From the NCBI GenBank assembly GCA_022570795.1, contig JAKUDP010000006.1, positions 1,612,001 through 1,676,000 of the forward strand: DNA of 64,000 bases, given 5' to 3'. This DNA is from Sphaerulina vaccinii. Taxonomy: Eukaryota > Ascomycota > Dothideomycetes > Mycosphaerellales > Mycosphaerellaceae. This document shows positions 33,481 to 43,680 of this stretch, one piece after another. The translations under genes were made by a program, and so were the position numbers. Each line of letters starts with the position of its first letter. Position 1 is the first letter of the stretch. The notes below the pieces were generated by a model, which was not told the origin of the DNA, did not search any database, and saw nothing but the letters and a program-made list of their open reading frames with translations.

Positions 33481-33688
33481 GAACCTACGATACAGTCGTC
33501 TATACCGAAGACAGTATAGTATATAGATGCGCTTAGTACTAGAAATGCCCTATATTAGCATCGAAGAATTGGTAGTCGATCCCGACTAGAATGAAGTGAA
33601 GTCCTCCTCTCCGGGCGGGATTGGAATGAGATCGTAACTTGCCGCCATGTTGCTGTGGAGTGGTCTGGAAGTTTTGTTGTTGTTGTGG

Positions 33689-33771
33689 TTCCAGTGCTGT
33701 CAGGACTGCAGCTCGAGCATCCATGCTTCGTCCACCTAGCGCTGTAATGGGACCGGCTTTCTCATGTTCGA
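33689..33771 (-). pseudogene. degenerate partial copy of the adjacent KAT8-type hydrolase gene
   Basis: These 83 bases align without gaps to 34237-34319 inside the hydrolase gene, about 71 of 83 identical by eye. The copy covers the nucleophile elbow: the parent reads ALGGRSMGARAAVLTALE and the copy ALGGRSMDARAAVLTALE, so the last Gly of G-x-S-x-G is lost. It lies directly after the stop of the parent, in the same orientation. The remainder of the copy is not recognisable, so it is a remnant rather than a gene. Confidence 0.75.
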
Positions 33772-33780
33772 AACTTTTGG

Positions 33781-34590
33781 CTACAGCTTCTGTTTCTTCT
33801 CCTTCGGCTCCTCGGTAGACATCTCGTGCCATCCATCGTGCGCAATCTCCTCCTTGTCAGCGTTCCACGAGATCCTGCTATGCCTCGCAGCCTTCTTCCT
33901 CTCTTTAAGCCAAGCTACAGCAACTTCTCCAGTCTTCCTCCTCATCCCCTCCGACGCTTTCTTAGGCTTCATACTCATCCCATGATCCGCACCTTCGACA
34001 AGACACAACCAGCTCCCTGCCTTCATCTCACCTCTAACCTGTTCAAGCATCTCAAGCGGACACTGCGCATCTGCATCACCAACAATGAATAACACCTCAA
34101 CATCTTCTGACAAATCCTTCAAAATCTGCTCTCGCCTTTCAGGTTCACGTTTCTCGCCATTCGTACCTGCCATGAGCGGATAGCTTACAAGCACTAACGC
34201 TGTTACCTTCTCAGCCACATCATCATCTGCATTTCGTTCAAGTGCTGTCAAGACTGCCGCTCGAGCACCCATGCTTCGACCACCTAGCGCTGTCGCGGGA
34301 ATGGCTGTCTCATGCTCGATGACTGTTTGGAAGTATTTGATCCTATTCTTCAGGTTCATGGTACCCTCATAGCATAGAATAGGTGCAATGCTCGAGAACC
34401 CGGTGGCGAAGTCTGCAGTAGAAGGCGCAGAAATGCCGCCTCCTGCACCATGCGTAAAGATGAGCGCCGGTGGAGTATCATGCTTGTCGTCTGGGCTGCG
34501 GCGATGGCAGTTTATGTGTTTGTCGTCTTTGAAGTGGACTGTGAAGTCGTGGATGTCTTGTTTCAGATTGATCTTCTGTAACTCCGGCAT
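33781..34590 (-). CDS. KAT8-type alpha/beta-hydrolase (TEX30-like)
   Basis: Single exon, 269 residues. PALIFTHGAGGG near 45 is the oxyanion-hole strand, ALGGRSMGARAAV near 100 contains the nucleophile elbow G-R-S-M-G, VEVLFIVGDADAQCP near 170 holds the acid residue, and VEGADHGMSM near 200 supplies the catalytic His. This is the pattern of the KANL3/TEX30 alpha/beta-hydrolase family; the substrate is unknown. The C-terminus is basic and ends EKKQKL. The ATG at 34590 is the first in frame after a stop. A second ATG 103 bases upstream opens an overlapping 71-codon frame beginning MPKRKTRSSTKAG, which resembles a plausible N-terminus; a missed exon or a frameshift is possible, so the start is uncertain. 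Confidence 0.82.
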   Translation of the reverse strand: MPELQKINLKQDIHDFTVHFKDDKHINCHRRSPDDKHDTPPALIFTHGAGGGISAPSTADFATGFSSIAPILCYEGTMNLKNRIKYFQTVIEHETAIPATALGGRSMGARAAVLTALERNADDDVAEKVTALVLVSYPLMAGTNGEKREPERREQILKDLSEDVEVLFIVGDADAQCPLEMLEQVRGEMKAGSWLCLVEGADHGMSMKPKKASEGMRRKTGEVAVAWLKERKKAARHSRISWNADKEEIAHDGWHEMSTEEPKEKKQKL

Positions 34591-35153
34591 TGGTCCTGTC
34601 TTTCGGCGTAGACTCTACTTCTTCGTTCAGTATGTCTTGTTCTTGTTCTTGCTCTCCAGCTTTCGTGCTACTGCGAGTCTTTCGTTTTGGCATTTGATGC
34701 TATGCTGTAAGAGTCAGTGTTTTGTTACAGAGAACGACCAAATCTTGATGCAAGAGTTAGATGACGTAAGTCAAAAGTTTTGAGGTTTTTGGGCTGTCAT
34801 TCAGTGAAGACATCTACTCCTTGTAGTCTTCGATTTTGTGATACGGTAACTACTGTGCTGTTCGTCGTCTACCCCTGACCCTCGCCAGGTTGTCCAGACT
34901 ATGTGTACCAGGATGTAGTCCTGCCCTTAGCGGCCGCCAACAGCTTGCGAATGAGAACCACTGAATTCGCAGATCGAACGCCTCGTCAACTGAACCGCAC
35001 AACCGCGGGACCGTCTAGGCGCTCGTGCTGCTTGACTCGCAACTCTGCCTCAAGCCGTGGTGTATTCATAACGCTGGCATGTCCATCCAGTCCCGCGCTC
35101 GCTATGTCCAACCATTACCTCTCCAAATACTGTACCCCCCAAGACTTTTGAGT
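34591..35153. other. intergenic, no supported gene
   Basis: Contains the overlapping upstream frame of the hydrolase (34478-34693, minus) and the 3' flank of the next gene. Nothing else stands out. Confidence 0.45.
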
Positions 35154-35885
35154 TCAGGCACCTCCAGTGAAGTTGCCACCATAGGTTGCACGCCAGACCA
35201 TGCCATTGCGACTCCATTGTCCGCCTGTCAACTGCTGCTGCTGAGCTGCCTGACCGTTTGCTACATTCTCTGAACTCCTCGAATCCTCGCTGTTGGTTCT
35301 GCTGTGCACCGCAATGTCACTTCGTGGACCTCTGGGCACGAAAGATGATGCGAGGGAAAGCTGGTTGCGTCCGAGCTGTTCTTGCACTTGACTGCGCTGC
35401 TTGAGGATCTGTCTTCTCTTAAGGTCGGGGATGTCTCTCCAGTCATCTTCTGCGATGAAGCCTTCGTCCACTCGATCGTTGATGGCCTGGTGAGGTTCGA
35501 AGTTGCGAGACAGCGTCTGCTCTTCTGCCTCCTGCGCGAACTGCCCGAGAAGATTTTGCTTTGCCTCAGCTAAGGATATTTGCTTGACTGGTAGTCCTGT
35601 GGCTTGTGTTGGAGCCGAAGGGCGCCAAATACCGTGGACTTGTGGATTGTATTGGCGCGGGAGAGATTTCTTGCGCTGGGGTGGCGTCTGCGATTCGCGT
35701 GCTTGGTTGTTCGAGTTCTGGAGAGCTGCAAGACGTGGATTGGGTGCAGCAGCAGCGGGCTGTGCCAAAGGTTCGACTTCCGGCCTAAATGCGTACAGCG
35801 CGTCGTCTGAGTCCTCGAAGGAGCGCGCGGCTTCGAACTCGCGTCGCATCCTCGCGAGATCTTCGCCTGAGGGCGGAGGATCCAT
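35154..35885 (-). CDS. Hypothetical disordered protein, 243 residues
   Basis: Single exon. The N-terminus MDPPPSGEDLARMRREFEAA is an acidic amphipathic helix, followed by an Ala/Pro/Gln-rich stretch. QRKKSLPRQYNPQVHGIWRP is followed by a helix ISLAEAKQNLLGQFAQEAEEQ. The middle EDDWRDIPDLKRRQILKQR is charged, and the end is Gly/Gln-rich with QWSRNGMVWRATYGGNFTGG. Tyr/Trp-rich short motifs in disordered context suggest a protein that binds others by linear motifs. No family recognised. Codon use and frame integrity support a real gene. Confidence 0.65.
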   Translation of the reverse strand: MDPPPSGEDLARMRREFEAARSFEDSDDALYAFRPEVEPLAQPAAAAPNPRLAALQNSNNQARESQTPPQRKKSLPRQYNPQVHGIWRPSAPTQATGLPVKQISLAEAKQNLLGQFAQEAEEQTLSRNFEPHQAINDRVDEGFIAEDDWRDIPDLKRRQILKQRSQVQEQLGRNQLSLASSFVPRGPRSDIAVHSRTNSEDSRSSENVANGQAAQQQQLTGGQWSRNGMVWRATYGGNFTGGA

Positions 35886-36220
35886 CGAGGTATGGGTCGC
35901 GCGTTGTTGACGAATTAAATGTCGATGTTGATGTTATGTCGATGTTGATGCTATGTTGATGCTGAAGCTGAAGATGATGAGCTTCTTTTGGACATGTTTG
36001 GAAAGTGAGTTCCGAATCACCGGATTACGGCTTGAATCCGGCTGCGTGGTTCACCGTTGAGGCGAACTAAGCTGAGCTTCATAAGTCACAAGGGAAGCGA
36101 CTATTATCAACACTTCACCTCCGTATTGGATTTATCACTTTCTTACTGCCATCGAATGTCGCACGAGTGACACGTACCCTTTTATCTTCATGTGAAGGAT
36201 ATGGCGGCAATTCGAGCCGC
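35886..36220. other. intergenic with short GATGTTGATG repeats
   Basis: A run of imperfect units (TGTCGATGTTGATG / TATGTTGATGCTGA) lies at about 35920-35965, just before the start codon of the previous gene on the minus strand, thus in its leader or promoter. No gene seen. Confidence 0.5.
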
Positions 36221-37372
36221 TCAAGCAGAATCCCCTATGCTATGACCTGGCGGAGTGCTGGCGTCCGCCCATGGAATGTGCTTGCCTGGCTGGCGTATGC
36301 TGTGCAGCCTCGGGTCTTGGTCTAGCTCTCTCTTATTTTTTGCAGCCCATACGCTGCACCTCCTATAAATCTGGGCGGCATGCTCTTCGCAGTACTGCGC
36401 GTCGGGAACTCGATCTTGGTGACGAAGAATGTAAGCTGAGCGTAAAATGAACATCGCAGCATTCCCTAGAGCTGCACTTGGGGCTTGTCCGAGAGTGCGG
36501 AGATAGTCTTTGTCATGCTGGAGCATATCAAGGTAGAGCGACGGGTCTGGTCTGGCGGGATGAAGTAGTTGAAGCTCTGCTTGATTCTGTGCTCGATACC
36601 TGGAGTCCCTGGCTTTGGAATGGATCTGTGCGTAAGAATCGAAAAGTGTCTCATCAGCCACTGGGCAACGGGGTGGTTGCCAGGCACGTTCGACTGTAAT
36701 TTCCATACCCATCAACGGCTTCCCATACGCAGTGGCAGCGCCTGGAAAGATTGCATGAGCTCGGCTGTGGGCTACAAGTGCACTGTTGACACAGCCATCC
36801 TCCCATTCAATCTTTGCTGCGGCCAAACCGCCCAATAGCTTCTGAAGCCATCTCGACTGGCGAGTCTCTGGCTTCTCGGCTTGCTCAGCAATCCACTCCC
36901 ACAAGAACTCCTCAAGATCTTGCGCGAGAATGAACCAGCACAGCGCGGCAGGAAATTCTCTGCCTTTCAGCACGCTATTCCATCCTTCTGCATCACTCTT
37001 CCATATCCACGCCAGAACTTGCCGGCCTGCGTCCAGTTCTTTTGCTCGTTGCTTTTGCTCCGCCTTGGGCAATGCCTGCACCTCAGCCTTGTGAAGCACT
37101 AGACATCCATGAGCATGCTCAGGTGTAGCCTGATCACTTTCGACCAGTTTCCTGAACTCTTCAATGGTTGTCTTTGGCAGATCGGGCTCGACTCTAGGCT
37201 TTTTCGCGCGTTGCGTGGGGCGCTTCAGGCAGAAGGACGAGGCGGAGAACGATCGATGGGTGACGACGCAGATCGGTGCAAGCCTATGGCAAGCTGGCGC
37301 AGCATAGCATAGCTTCGGTAGACATGCGCGGGTAGCGAGCGACAGCCTAGGCTGAATACAACGGCGAAGCAT
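36221..37372 (-). CDS. Probable mitochondrial protein of unknown function
   Basis: Single exon, 383 residues from ATG 37372. The first 55 residues are basic, rich in Arg, Ala, Cys and Ser with almost no acid (MLRRCIQPRLSLATRACLPK, later RSFSASSF), a good mitochondrial presequence. The rest is helical: TTIEEFRKLVES, WIWKSDAEGWNSVL, FPAALCWFILAQDLEEFLWEW and a tetratricopeptide-like run with ALGNAAMFILRSAYILRHQ. No known family. The frame is open 46 codons upstream, but that part only reads a repeated DNA segment, so the inner ATG is preferred. Confidence 0.68.
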   Translation of the reverse strand: MLRRCIQPRLSLATRACLPKLCYAAPACHRLAPICVVTHRSFSASSFCLKRPTQRAKKPRVEPDLPKTTIEEFRKLVESDQATPEHAHGCLVLHKAEVQALPKAEQKQRAKELDAGRQVLAWIWKSDAEGWNSVLKGREFPAALCWFILAQDLEEFLWEWIAEQAEKPETRQSRWLQKLLGGLAAAKIEWEDGCVNSALVAHSRAHAIFPGAATAYGKPLMGMEITVERAWQPPRCPVADETLFDSYAQIHSKARDSRYRAQNQAELQLLHPARPDPSLYLDMLQHDKDYLRTLGQAPSAALGNAAMFILRSAYILRHQDRVPDAQYCEEHAAQIYRRCSVWAAKNKRELDQDPRLHSIRQPGKHIPWADASTPPGHSIGDSA

Positions 37373-37466
37373 TCGCGATGATAGATTTTGGAGCTCTGGA
37401 GGTGAAAGATCAATGGCGAAGCATTCGCGATGATAGATTTTGGAGCTCTGGAGGTGAAAGATCAAT
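37363..37466. repeat. perfect 52-bp tandem duplication at a start codon
   Basis: 37363-37414 and 37415-37466 are identical over all 52 bases, and the next two bases (GG) repeat the start of the unit. The left copy contains the likely start codon of the mitochondrial protein (37370-37372, minus strand). The right copy carries the same ATG in a frame that stops after four codons, so it makes an upstream mini-frame. 52 is not a multiple of three. Confidence 0.92.
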
Positions 37467-37711
37467 GGTACGCGCCAAGGTTTGCGAACGCGAAAGTCTG
37501 TCGTACACAAGCTGTGAGTTGTGGTCGTGGATTCGACCCGGGTCCACTTTTTCTGCTGATCGAGCCTCAGACTTCAGTGTCAGAAATATCGTTATGCTCA
37601 TTATGATCAATGGGTATATAACATAAAGGTGTTGTTCGTGGAACTGTCTTGGCTCTTGCTCTCTTTGCTGTCGCATCGTCGTGGCGCCACAGCAATTCGT
37701 AACAGGTTTCT

Positions 37712-38681
37712 CTACTCTGCCTTCTCAAGGTCAGACCTCTTCTTCCTCTGGCGAAGCTCCGTGCCGCTCGGTACGATGTGGCTGAGATCTCCAACTGGTA
37801 AATTGAATGGGAAATCGACTGTCGTAAGCATCAACGCCAACAGAAGATACCATCCGATGATCATGGTCACGAAGCCGCATGATGCGCCTGCGATTTGCAG
37901 TTGATGACTGTGTGTAAGTTAGATTGTGGTGATCAGGTTCCGCACATGACTTACCCAATGACCTGCTTGCCAGCCTCGGTGACTGTCCAGTAGCTGGCAG
38001 ACACCAGCACGAAAGTCAGGAAGAGGAAGAAGAATGCTCCACAGAACAATATGTTGACACGCAGTGCGCAGATAGTGCAGTAGATTGTGAAGATTGCCAT
38101 CATCAGATTCCAGAAAGCTGCGCAGTCGTTAGCAATTCGTCCGCACACCTCTCAATATTCGGCTACACACCAAGACCCGATAGGAAGCCTGGAGTCTCAA
38201 TGCCCTCTGCTGGCATGCTCGGATCCGGAGAGTAAGCCAGGAAAGCGCCAAAAGATGGTGTCAATGTAGCTCCAAATGACAGGAAGTAACCACCAAAAAC
38301 TCCAAAGAAGACAGCCGGGAACGTGTTGCCCAAGATGAGCTCGAAGATGCACGAGATGATCGCGAGCAGACCTCCGCTGAAATAGTATGTGCCCACCGTT
38401 GCTGCGCCGTTGCCTGTGAAGCCTCTCCAGCCAAGTAGGGAGAAGATAATGGGGCAGTATGCAATCAGGAAACCACCGAGACCTAATGGTGTAGGATTTC
38501 CAATGATCTTGCGTAGGTCGCCCGAGACTTTGTTCTGCGGTGAAAGGTACATGCGCTCGAACATCTCAGGAGTGAGCGTAATGGAGCCTTCGGTCTTGAC
38601 TTGTGAGAGGTTGGGCATACGTTCGGAGGCGGCATGATCGTGGCCGTTCACGAAATCTTCCTTGTCTTTGGACATCGACAT
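37712..38681 (-). CDS. GPR1/FUN34/YaaH-family acetate/ammonia transporter
   Basis: Model complement(join(37712..37907,37955..38117,38171..38681)), 289 residues, both junctions in phase. After a 65-residue cytosolic N-terminus the protein reads IGNPTPLGLGGFLIAYCP, carrying the family signature N-P-x-P-L-G-L. Six membrane helices follow, including GNGAATVGTYYFSGGLLAI and the NLMMAIFTIYCTICALRVN helix completed by splicing. Members of this plasma-membrane family move acetate and related short acids or ammonium (Ato2/Ady2, AcpA). The tail is basic (RQRKKRSDLEKAE). An in-frame ATG at 38729 would add 16 residues; 38681 (MSMSKDKEDF) fits better. Confidence 0.88.
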
Positions 38682-40234
38682 GATCGCGAGGGTGCGAGGG
38701 TGACTGTGATGGAGCAGAGTAGTAGACACTGTGTGAGGAAGTATGCTGAGGAAGAGCAGGAAGCGGCAAACGGGGACTGGGAGTCAAGTAAACCTTTCTA
38801 TATCATTATGCTGGTAGACTCCAATGCTTGCCGAGCTATGCTTCGCGCGTTCTCCTCATTTGGAGGACGCGATATAGACATCGCGTGACGCTGATCCTCG
38901 ATGGAATGCGTTCGGATATATCGAAACAGAATGATACATGTCGATCATCCTGAAGTTGTGCCGTGCGGTCGCTCTTCCAGTGTGCAGCGGATATGCACAA
39001 AACGCTGCTGGTACTATCAAGGGCCACGGCTCTACGACAATGGCCTTCGGTAGCCAGCTGTCTCAGTGTTAGACTCAGCTGTAGATCAGCACTCGCCAAG
39101 TTGTGCAGGGTGTATAGATCGAACAAATGTGCTGTGATGTCGAAGGATGAAGCAACGAGAAACGCTGAAGGATGAAGTCGAAAAGAATCCACAATACGGA
39201 GGAAAAATCGACCACATCGCGCCTTCCACTCCATCTTTCTTCCTTTCTTCAACCCCGTGCTGCCCACATTTCCATCAATATTCATACACGATTGACTGCC
39301 GCTTTGACTCTGAATACTGGCAAGGATTTCGATCTCTACCTGGCACAGATATGCTCCTATCCGTCTTGGTCTCATACCGCCACGGCAAAGGCGGCTACTG
39401 GAAAGATCGTCGTGAGGAGACTCTGCCCAAGGATTACTACAACCATGGCAATCGAAGCACAAAGGCTCACTGTACGACCAGTGAACCACGGAATACCAAT
39501 TTTCCAGCGCACAACCGTGTTTGGTCAAATTCCAACGTTCTAGCATAAGAGGGTTGCGAGTGCATACAGCGCACTACATCCACAACGATGACTCAGGTTG
39601 CTGCTCTTCATGGGACAGCGCCTTCGCGACAGAGGTCAACTTGACCAGCTGTAGCTTGTCGCTGCATAATCAGAAAGGCTAGTATATACTGACTCCTCAT
39701 ACTGATTATACAGCCAGCACGATGCCAAGTGCCACAAAGACAGAATCTGTCTTCGAATCTGCGATTTCATGCGCACTGTGGCAGCTCCAGAAAATCATCT
39801 CACCAAGAGCGCAGCATTCGGTTTGCGAACAACATCCGCCAATGTGCATGCCAGAACACCGTTATCAGCGTCCAAACAAGGTCAATCACTTGTTCTGAGG
39901 GTTTGAAAGTGAACACAGCAAGAAGCCATAGCACGAACGCAGGGCGGTGATCTCATTGGCTAGTGCACTGCCTGAGTGCCTAGTTGTCCTGCGAGTCTTT
40001 CATTTCGTTGTTTGCTCGTGCAGCACGATCTCTGATTCAAACCACTCACAATTTATTCAGTCAACGACTTCACACTCATTCTCCGGCAACCTGGTGCGCA
40101 TCACACCAATTCATCCCACCGACATCGCTTGAGGCCACAGCACAGATCTTCAGGCACATCTTCTTCGAGATTTCGCGATTGAGAAAACTATTGCATCGGA
40201 CATTTTTTACACCAGGCGCGACACAAATGTCACC
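38682..40234. other. 1.5 kb without a supported gene
   Basis: A 236-codon minus-strand frame (38836-39546) and a plus-strand frame (39147-39548) overlap; neither has a domain, a plausible start context or splice signals. The right end is the leader of the orphan gene. Confidence 0.4.
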
Positions 40235-41845
40235 ATGGTCTTCTCTACAACCTACAATATCGCACTTGACGTCCTGGTGATCTCGAAGGGCCGAAGTCAT
40301 GACTCCAGTCCGCGACAAGTGCTCGAGCCTATGTTCTCGGCGACTGGTGGCTGCACATGCGAATTGCGCGGCTGCAAAGTATTGCATGAGTCGCCATCAA
40401 TGAGCGCATGGGGGTGGACAGCTGCCCCAAATCCCAGAGTAGTCCTGTCAGACTCGGAGGCCGCAACGATCTCCATGTCTGATCTACACTACACAGTACA
40501 CGCAACTCGGCTGACATCGCCAAAGTTCAACTCTTTTCTACCATCCTGGAGGAAGCACAGTGAACGTGGGAGATGGGGCGAGTTCGCAGACCACGTTCCC
40601 TTTTGGTCGCCTACTTGGCAGATCCGGAGAGTTCTCACTCGACTACACACCAGCAATATGGTACCTGAAACGTTCGGAATCATGGCTGTCTTCGTAAACG
40701 AAACATGTCGTTTGAAGATTGGAATCACTGCAGACGTCAGCGAGGAGTACGATTATGGCTTACAAACGTTCAAGACCATTCTGAAAACGAGCGTTCTGTG
40801 CGAACGATTCTTCGACGCTGCCAAAGGTATCAAGACCATCCGTCGAGGCTCGATGAACGCGCGGCATCTGGCAGAGCGGATCCAAGCACAGCCTACACAC
40901 GCGCACCTTTCCGACCTGGCTAGGCACTTACCAGGAGGATCATCGGTCGCACTATCGCGTCGTAATCACCTTCGCGGTTCCATGGCCGTCCATAGCGTTT
41001 GGTACGAATTTCCAGCTTCCCTCAAACCGCACGCACTACTGGCCACAATCGATGCCTGCCGGAAAATTGTGCATCGGGCACGCGGTCCCGGACACATTAC
41101 TCAGAAGCTTTTGGTGCAAAGCGCATTGGACCCAACGTGCAAGCTCCCTGCGTTCCTTGAAAGCATCGGACTGGCCAAAACTGCGCTGGATCACTTCAGG
41201 GCACCATTGCCCAAGGACGGCGTGGAACAATCACAGGCAGCTATAGACTTCCATCACACAATGCGGAATATCTCCCGGCAGCACCCGCTCTGGCTTCTTC
41301 TGCACAACGTTGCGCTTGTTCGACTATGGGATATGCACGAGGTCAACCTTGAGATGATAAGCAACGAGAAGATTCGCAACGGCGAGTATGGTTGGCTTCC
41401 GACCGGACCAGCTCTGAACTTTTCCAGTGCTCAAACCTCGATGTACGTCGCGTCAACACCATCAGGGGAGTGGTTAGCGAAGCCACTTTGGCATGCCACC
41501 TCGACCACTCGATACCAATCCTGTGAACCAGGGTCTCACGAGCTTGCAAGACGAGACTCTGCCATCCTGATGGTGGCTGGCCAGGCTTCGCACGAACCAA
41601 TCGCTCAAGCTGTGCCTCAAAGCCCTTCGATATCGTTTGTCACTGATCTGGGACTCAACGACGATGGCAGCATTGGCTGGAAGCTGTTTCCTCAGCGACA
41701 ATGGAGTGGGAAGCATCATAGCGTAGACGACTGGGCCGTCGCTACGTCGACCAGTCAAACTTGCGGTAGCCAAGATGGCCTCGGAAGTGTCACGCCGATA
41801 TCCATGGACTGGAGCATTCTCCTTTGTCATCAAACTAGAACGTAA
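40235..41845 (+). CDS. Orphan hypothetical protein, 536 residues
   Basis: Single long exon with no match that I recognise. It starts MVFSTTYNIALDVLVISKG, has a Cys-rich spot (CTCELRGCKV) near 58, then a mostly globular composition with many Trp, His and Arg: WKHSERGRW-like basic segment near 110, KIGITADVSEEYDYGLQTFK near 190, FPASLKPHALLATIDACRK near 265, and QHPLWLLLHNVALVRLWDM near 355. There is no signal peptide or membrane helix. The lack of introns and the even composition fit a real gene, and the coding strand is clearly the longest open frame in a 3 kb stretch. Function unknown. Confidence 0.6.
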   Translation: MVFSTTYNIALDVLVISKGRSHDSSPRQVLEPMFSATGGCTCELRGCKVLHESPSMSAWGWTAAPNPRVVLSDSEAATISMSDLHYTVHATRLTSPKFNSFLPSWRKHSERGRWGEFADHVPFWSPTWQIRRVLTRLHTSNMVPETFGIMAVFVNETCRLKIGITADVSEEYDYGLQTFKTILKTSVLCERFFDAAKGIKTIRRGSMNARHLAERIQAQPTHAHLSDLARHLPGGSSVALSRRNHLRGSMAVHSVWYEFPASLKPHALLATIDACRKIVHRARGPGHITQKLLVQSALDPTCKLPAFLESIGLAKTALDHFRAPLPKDGVEQSQAAIDFHHTMRNISRQHPLWLLLHNVALVRLWDMHEVNLEMISNEKIRNGEYGWLPTGPALNFSSAQTSMYVASTPSGEWLAKPLWHATSTTRYQSCEPGSHELARRDSAILMVAGQASHEPIAQAVPQSPSISFVTDLGLNDDGSIGWKLFPQRQWSGKHHSVDDWAVATSTSQTCGSQDGLGSVTPISMDWSILLCHQTRT

Positions 41846-42268
41846 GGCGACAGACAAGAAGAGCATTTCGCGATGTTCGGTAAGTCTGCCCTAGTCCGCG
41901 AGGTAAGTAGTGTATCTGAGGCATGTGCAACAACTACAAACACTTTCCACATGACACTTGGATGTACACTGCTTACATCAATCGACGCAAACATAGAAGT
42001 GAAGTCTAGAAAGCCTTCGAGGCACGCCTAGTTCCCATAAGCGTCTAGCCTGTGGCCGCCCACAGGTGATGTCAGTGGCCCCCACCTATGCCTTCACCTG
42101 TAACACATTGTTGTCATATCGCCCCTCCATACCTCCACCATTGACGCTTTCTCTTTCAGTGTAATCTCTGCTATTCAATATATCATATACCATTAAGGTG
42201 CTCTACACTTACCACGTCCAGCAATTGGAGCATCCAATCACAAGAGCAGGTCATCGAAAGCCGCCAAT
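41846..42268. other. intergenic, no supported gene
   Basis: The 3' flank of the orphan gene and the promoter and leader of the alcohol dehydrogenase. Confidence 0.5.
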
Positions 42269-43616
42269 ATGGGTGAACCTAACATCCCCAAGAAGATGAA
42301 GGCCATACAGGTCGTTGAGTACAAGAAGCGTAAGTACAACGTTCCCATCACAAGCTGAGTTCGTGATATGCTGCGAAGTCGAGCGCATACCAGCGATCCA
42401 CCAACAATGAACAACTTGAGACACTCCAGCTCATATCAGAGATCATTGCTAACACTCAACTTCTAGCATATGAAATTCGAGAAGTAAGCATGACTGCAAG
42501 CCTAACCACATTCTCGGATCTCTGACAAACCCCCAAGGTCGACGTCCCCTCCGACCTCCAAGACAATGACCTCCTAATAAAAGTAGCCGTAGCCTCAAAC
42601 TGCCACACAGACTCCATGGTCCAACAAGGTATCTTCGGATCCTCCCTCCCTCTAACAGCCTCCCACGAAGGCGGAGGCACAGTCGTCTCCGTAGGCCGCC
42701 AGGCCTCCGAAAAAGGTTTCAAGCCCGGCGACAGAGTAATGATCGGTCTACCCCTCCACCCCTGTGGTTCCTGCCACGACTGCAAAGGACCAGAAAACCA
42801 AACGCAGTATTGTACCAACATTGAAGGACATGTCGGAGTAACGACCAATGGATGTTTTGCAGAATATGTCAAAGCTGATGCGAGGAATACGACGAAGTTG
42901 CCTGATAATGTTAGTCTCATGTCGGCTGCGCCGTTGGCTTGTGCGGGGAGGACGGTTTGGAGGAGTGTGCTTAAGGCTGGATTGAAGAAGGGTGAGTGGC
43001 TGGTTTTTGTGGGGAGTGGAGGTGGATTGGGACATTTGGGTGTTCAGTTTGCGAAGGCGTTGGGGTTGAAGGTTATTGGTGTTGATGCGAGAGATGAGGG
43101 GTTGGAGTTGACGAAGCAGTATGGTGCTGATGTTGTTGTTGATGCGAGGAAAGGGAAAGATGAGGTTGTCAAGAAGGTTCAGGAGGTTACGGGAGGTGAG
43201 GGAGCTGATGCTTCTGTTACGTTGTCGGATCATAAGGATGCTGCGGCTATTGCTTGTGCAAGTACGAAGATGCATGGTACGATGGTGCAGATTGCTCAGC
43301 CGGATGAGGTTTCGATTCCGTTTGCTGAGCTTATTTTTCGCGACATTAGGATCATTGGGTCTTTGATCTCGAGTGCGGAAGAGTCGAAAGGAATGTTGGA
43401 TGTGATTGCCAAGCATGGTATTACTGTAACCACAGAGAAGTTCTATGGTCTGGATAGTATTACCGATCTTACAAAGCTTGGTAAGTCTTTCTCTCGATGA
43501 TGTCGATCGCTGCTAACGTCCTCGCAGTGCATGGCGGTAAGCTGAAAGGTAAAGCTATCATCGTGGTCGACAATGAGCAAATCGAGCATGAGAAGAAGAT
43601 CGGAGCGAAGTTCTAG
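42269..43616 (+). CDS. Zinc-dependent alcohol dehydrogenase (medium-chain family)
   Basis: Model join(42269..42329,42467..42483,42538..43480,43528..43616), 369 residues, all joins in phase, including a 17-base micro-exon (PYEIRE). The catalytic zinc region reads VASNCHTDSMVQQG and LTASHEGGGTV, with C and H/E in the standard places. The structural zinc loop is PCGSCHDCKGPENQTQYC (C-x2-C-x2-C-x7-C). The cofactor fold GSGGGLGHLGVQFAKALG and an acidic residue after IGVDARDEG suggest NAD preference. This is close to yeast-type ADH1 and oxidises or reduces alcohols and aldehydes in the cytosol. Its 3' end faces the F-box gene 64 bases away. Confidence 0.92.
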
Positions 43617-43680
43617 GTGGCATTAGCTTCTGCAGAGGTGGAAGACATCACATGGTCCGACTCACCGTTCCTGTTTCACC

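Noticed and set aside
38836..39546. 236-codon minus-strand frame
   Set aside because: Random-looking Cys/Ser/His-rich composition, no start context or motif, and an equally open plus-strand frame over the same bases.
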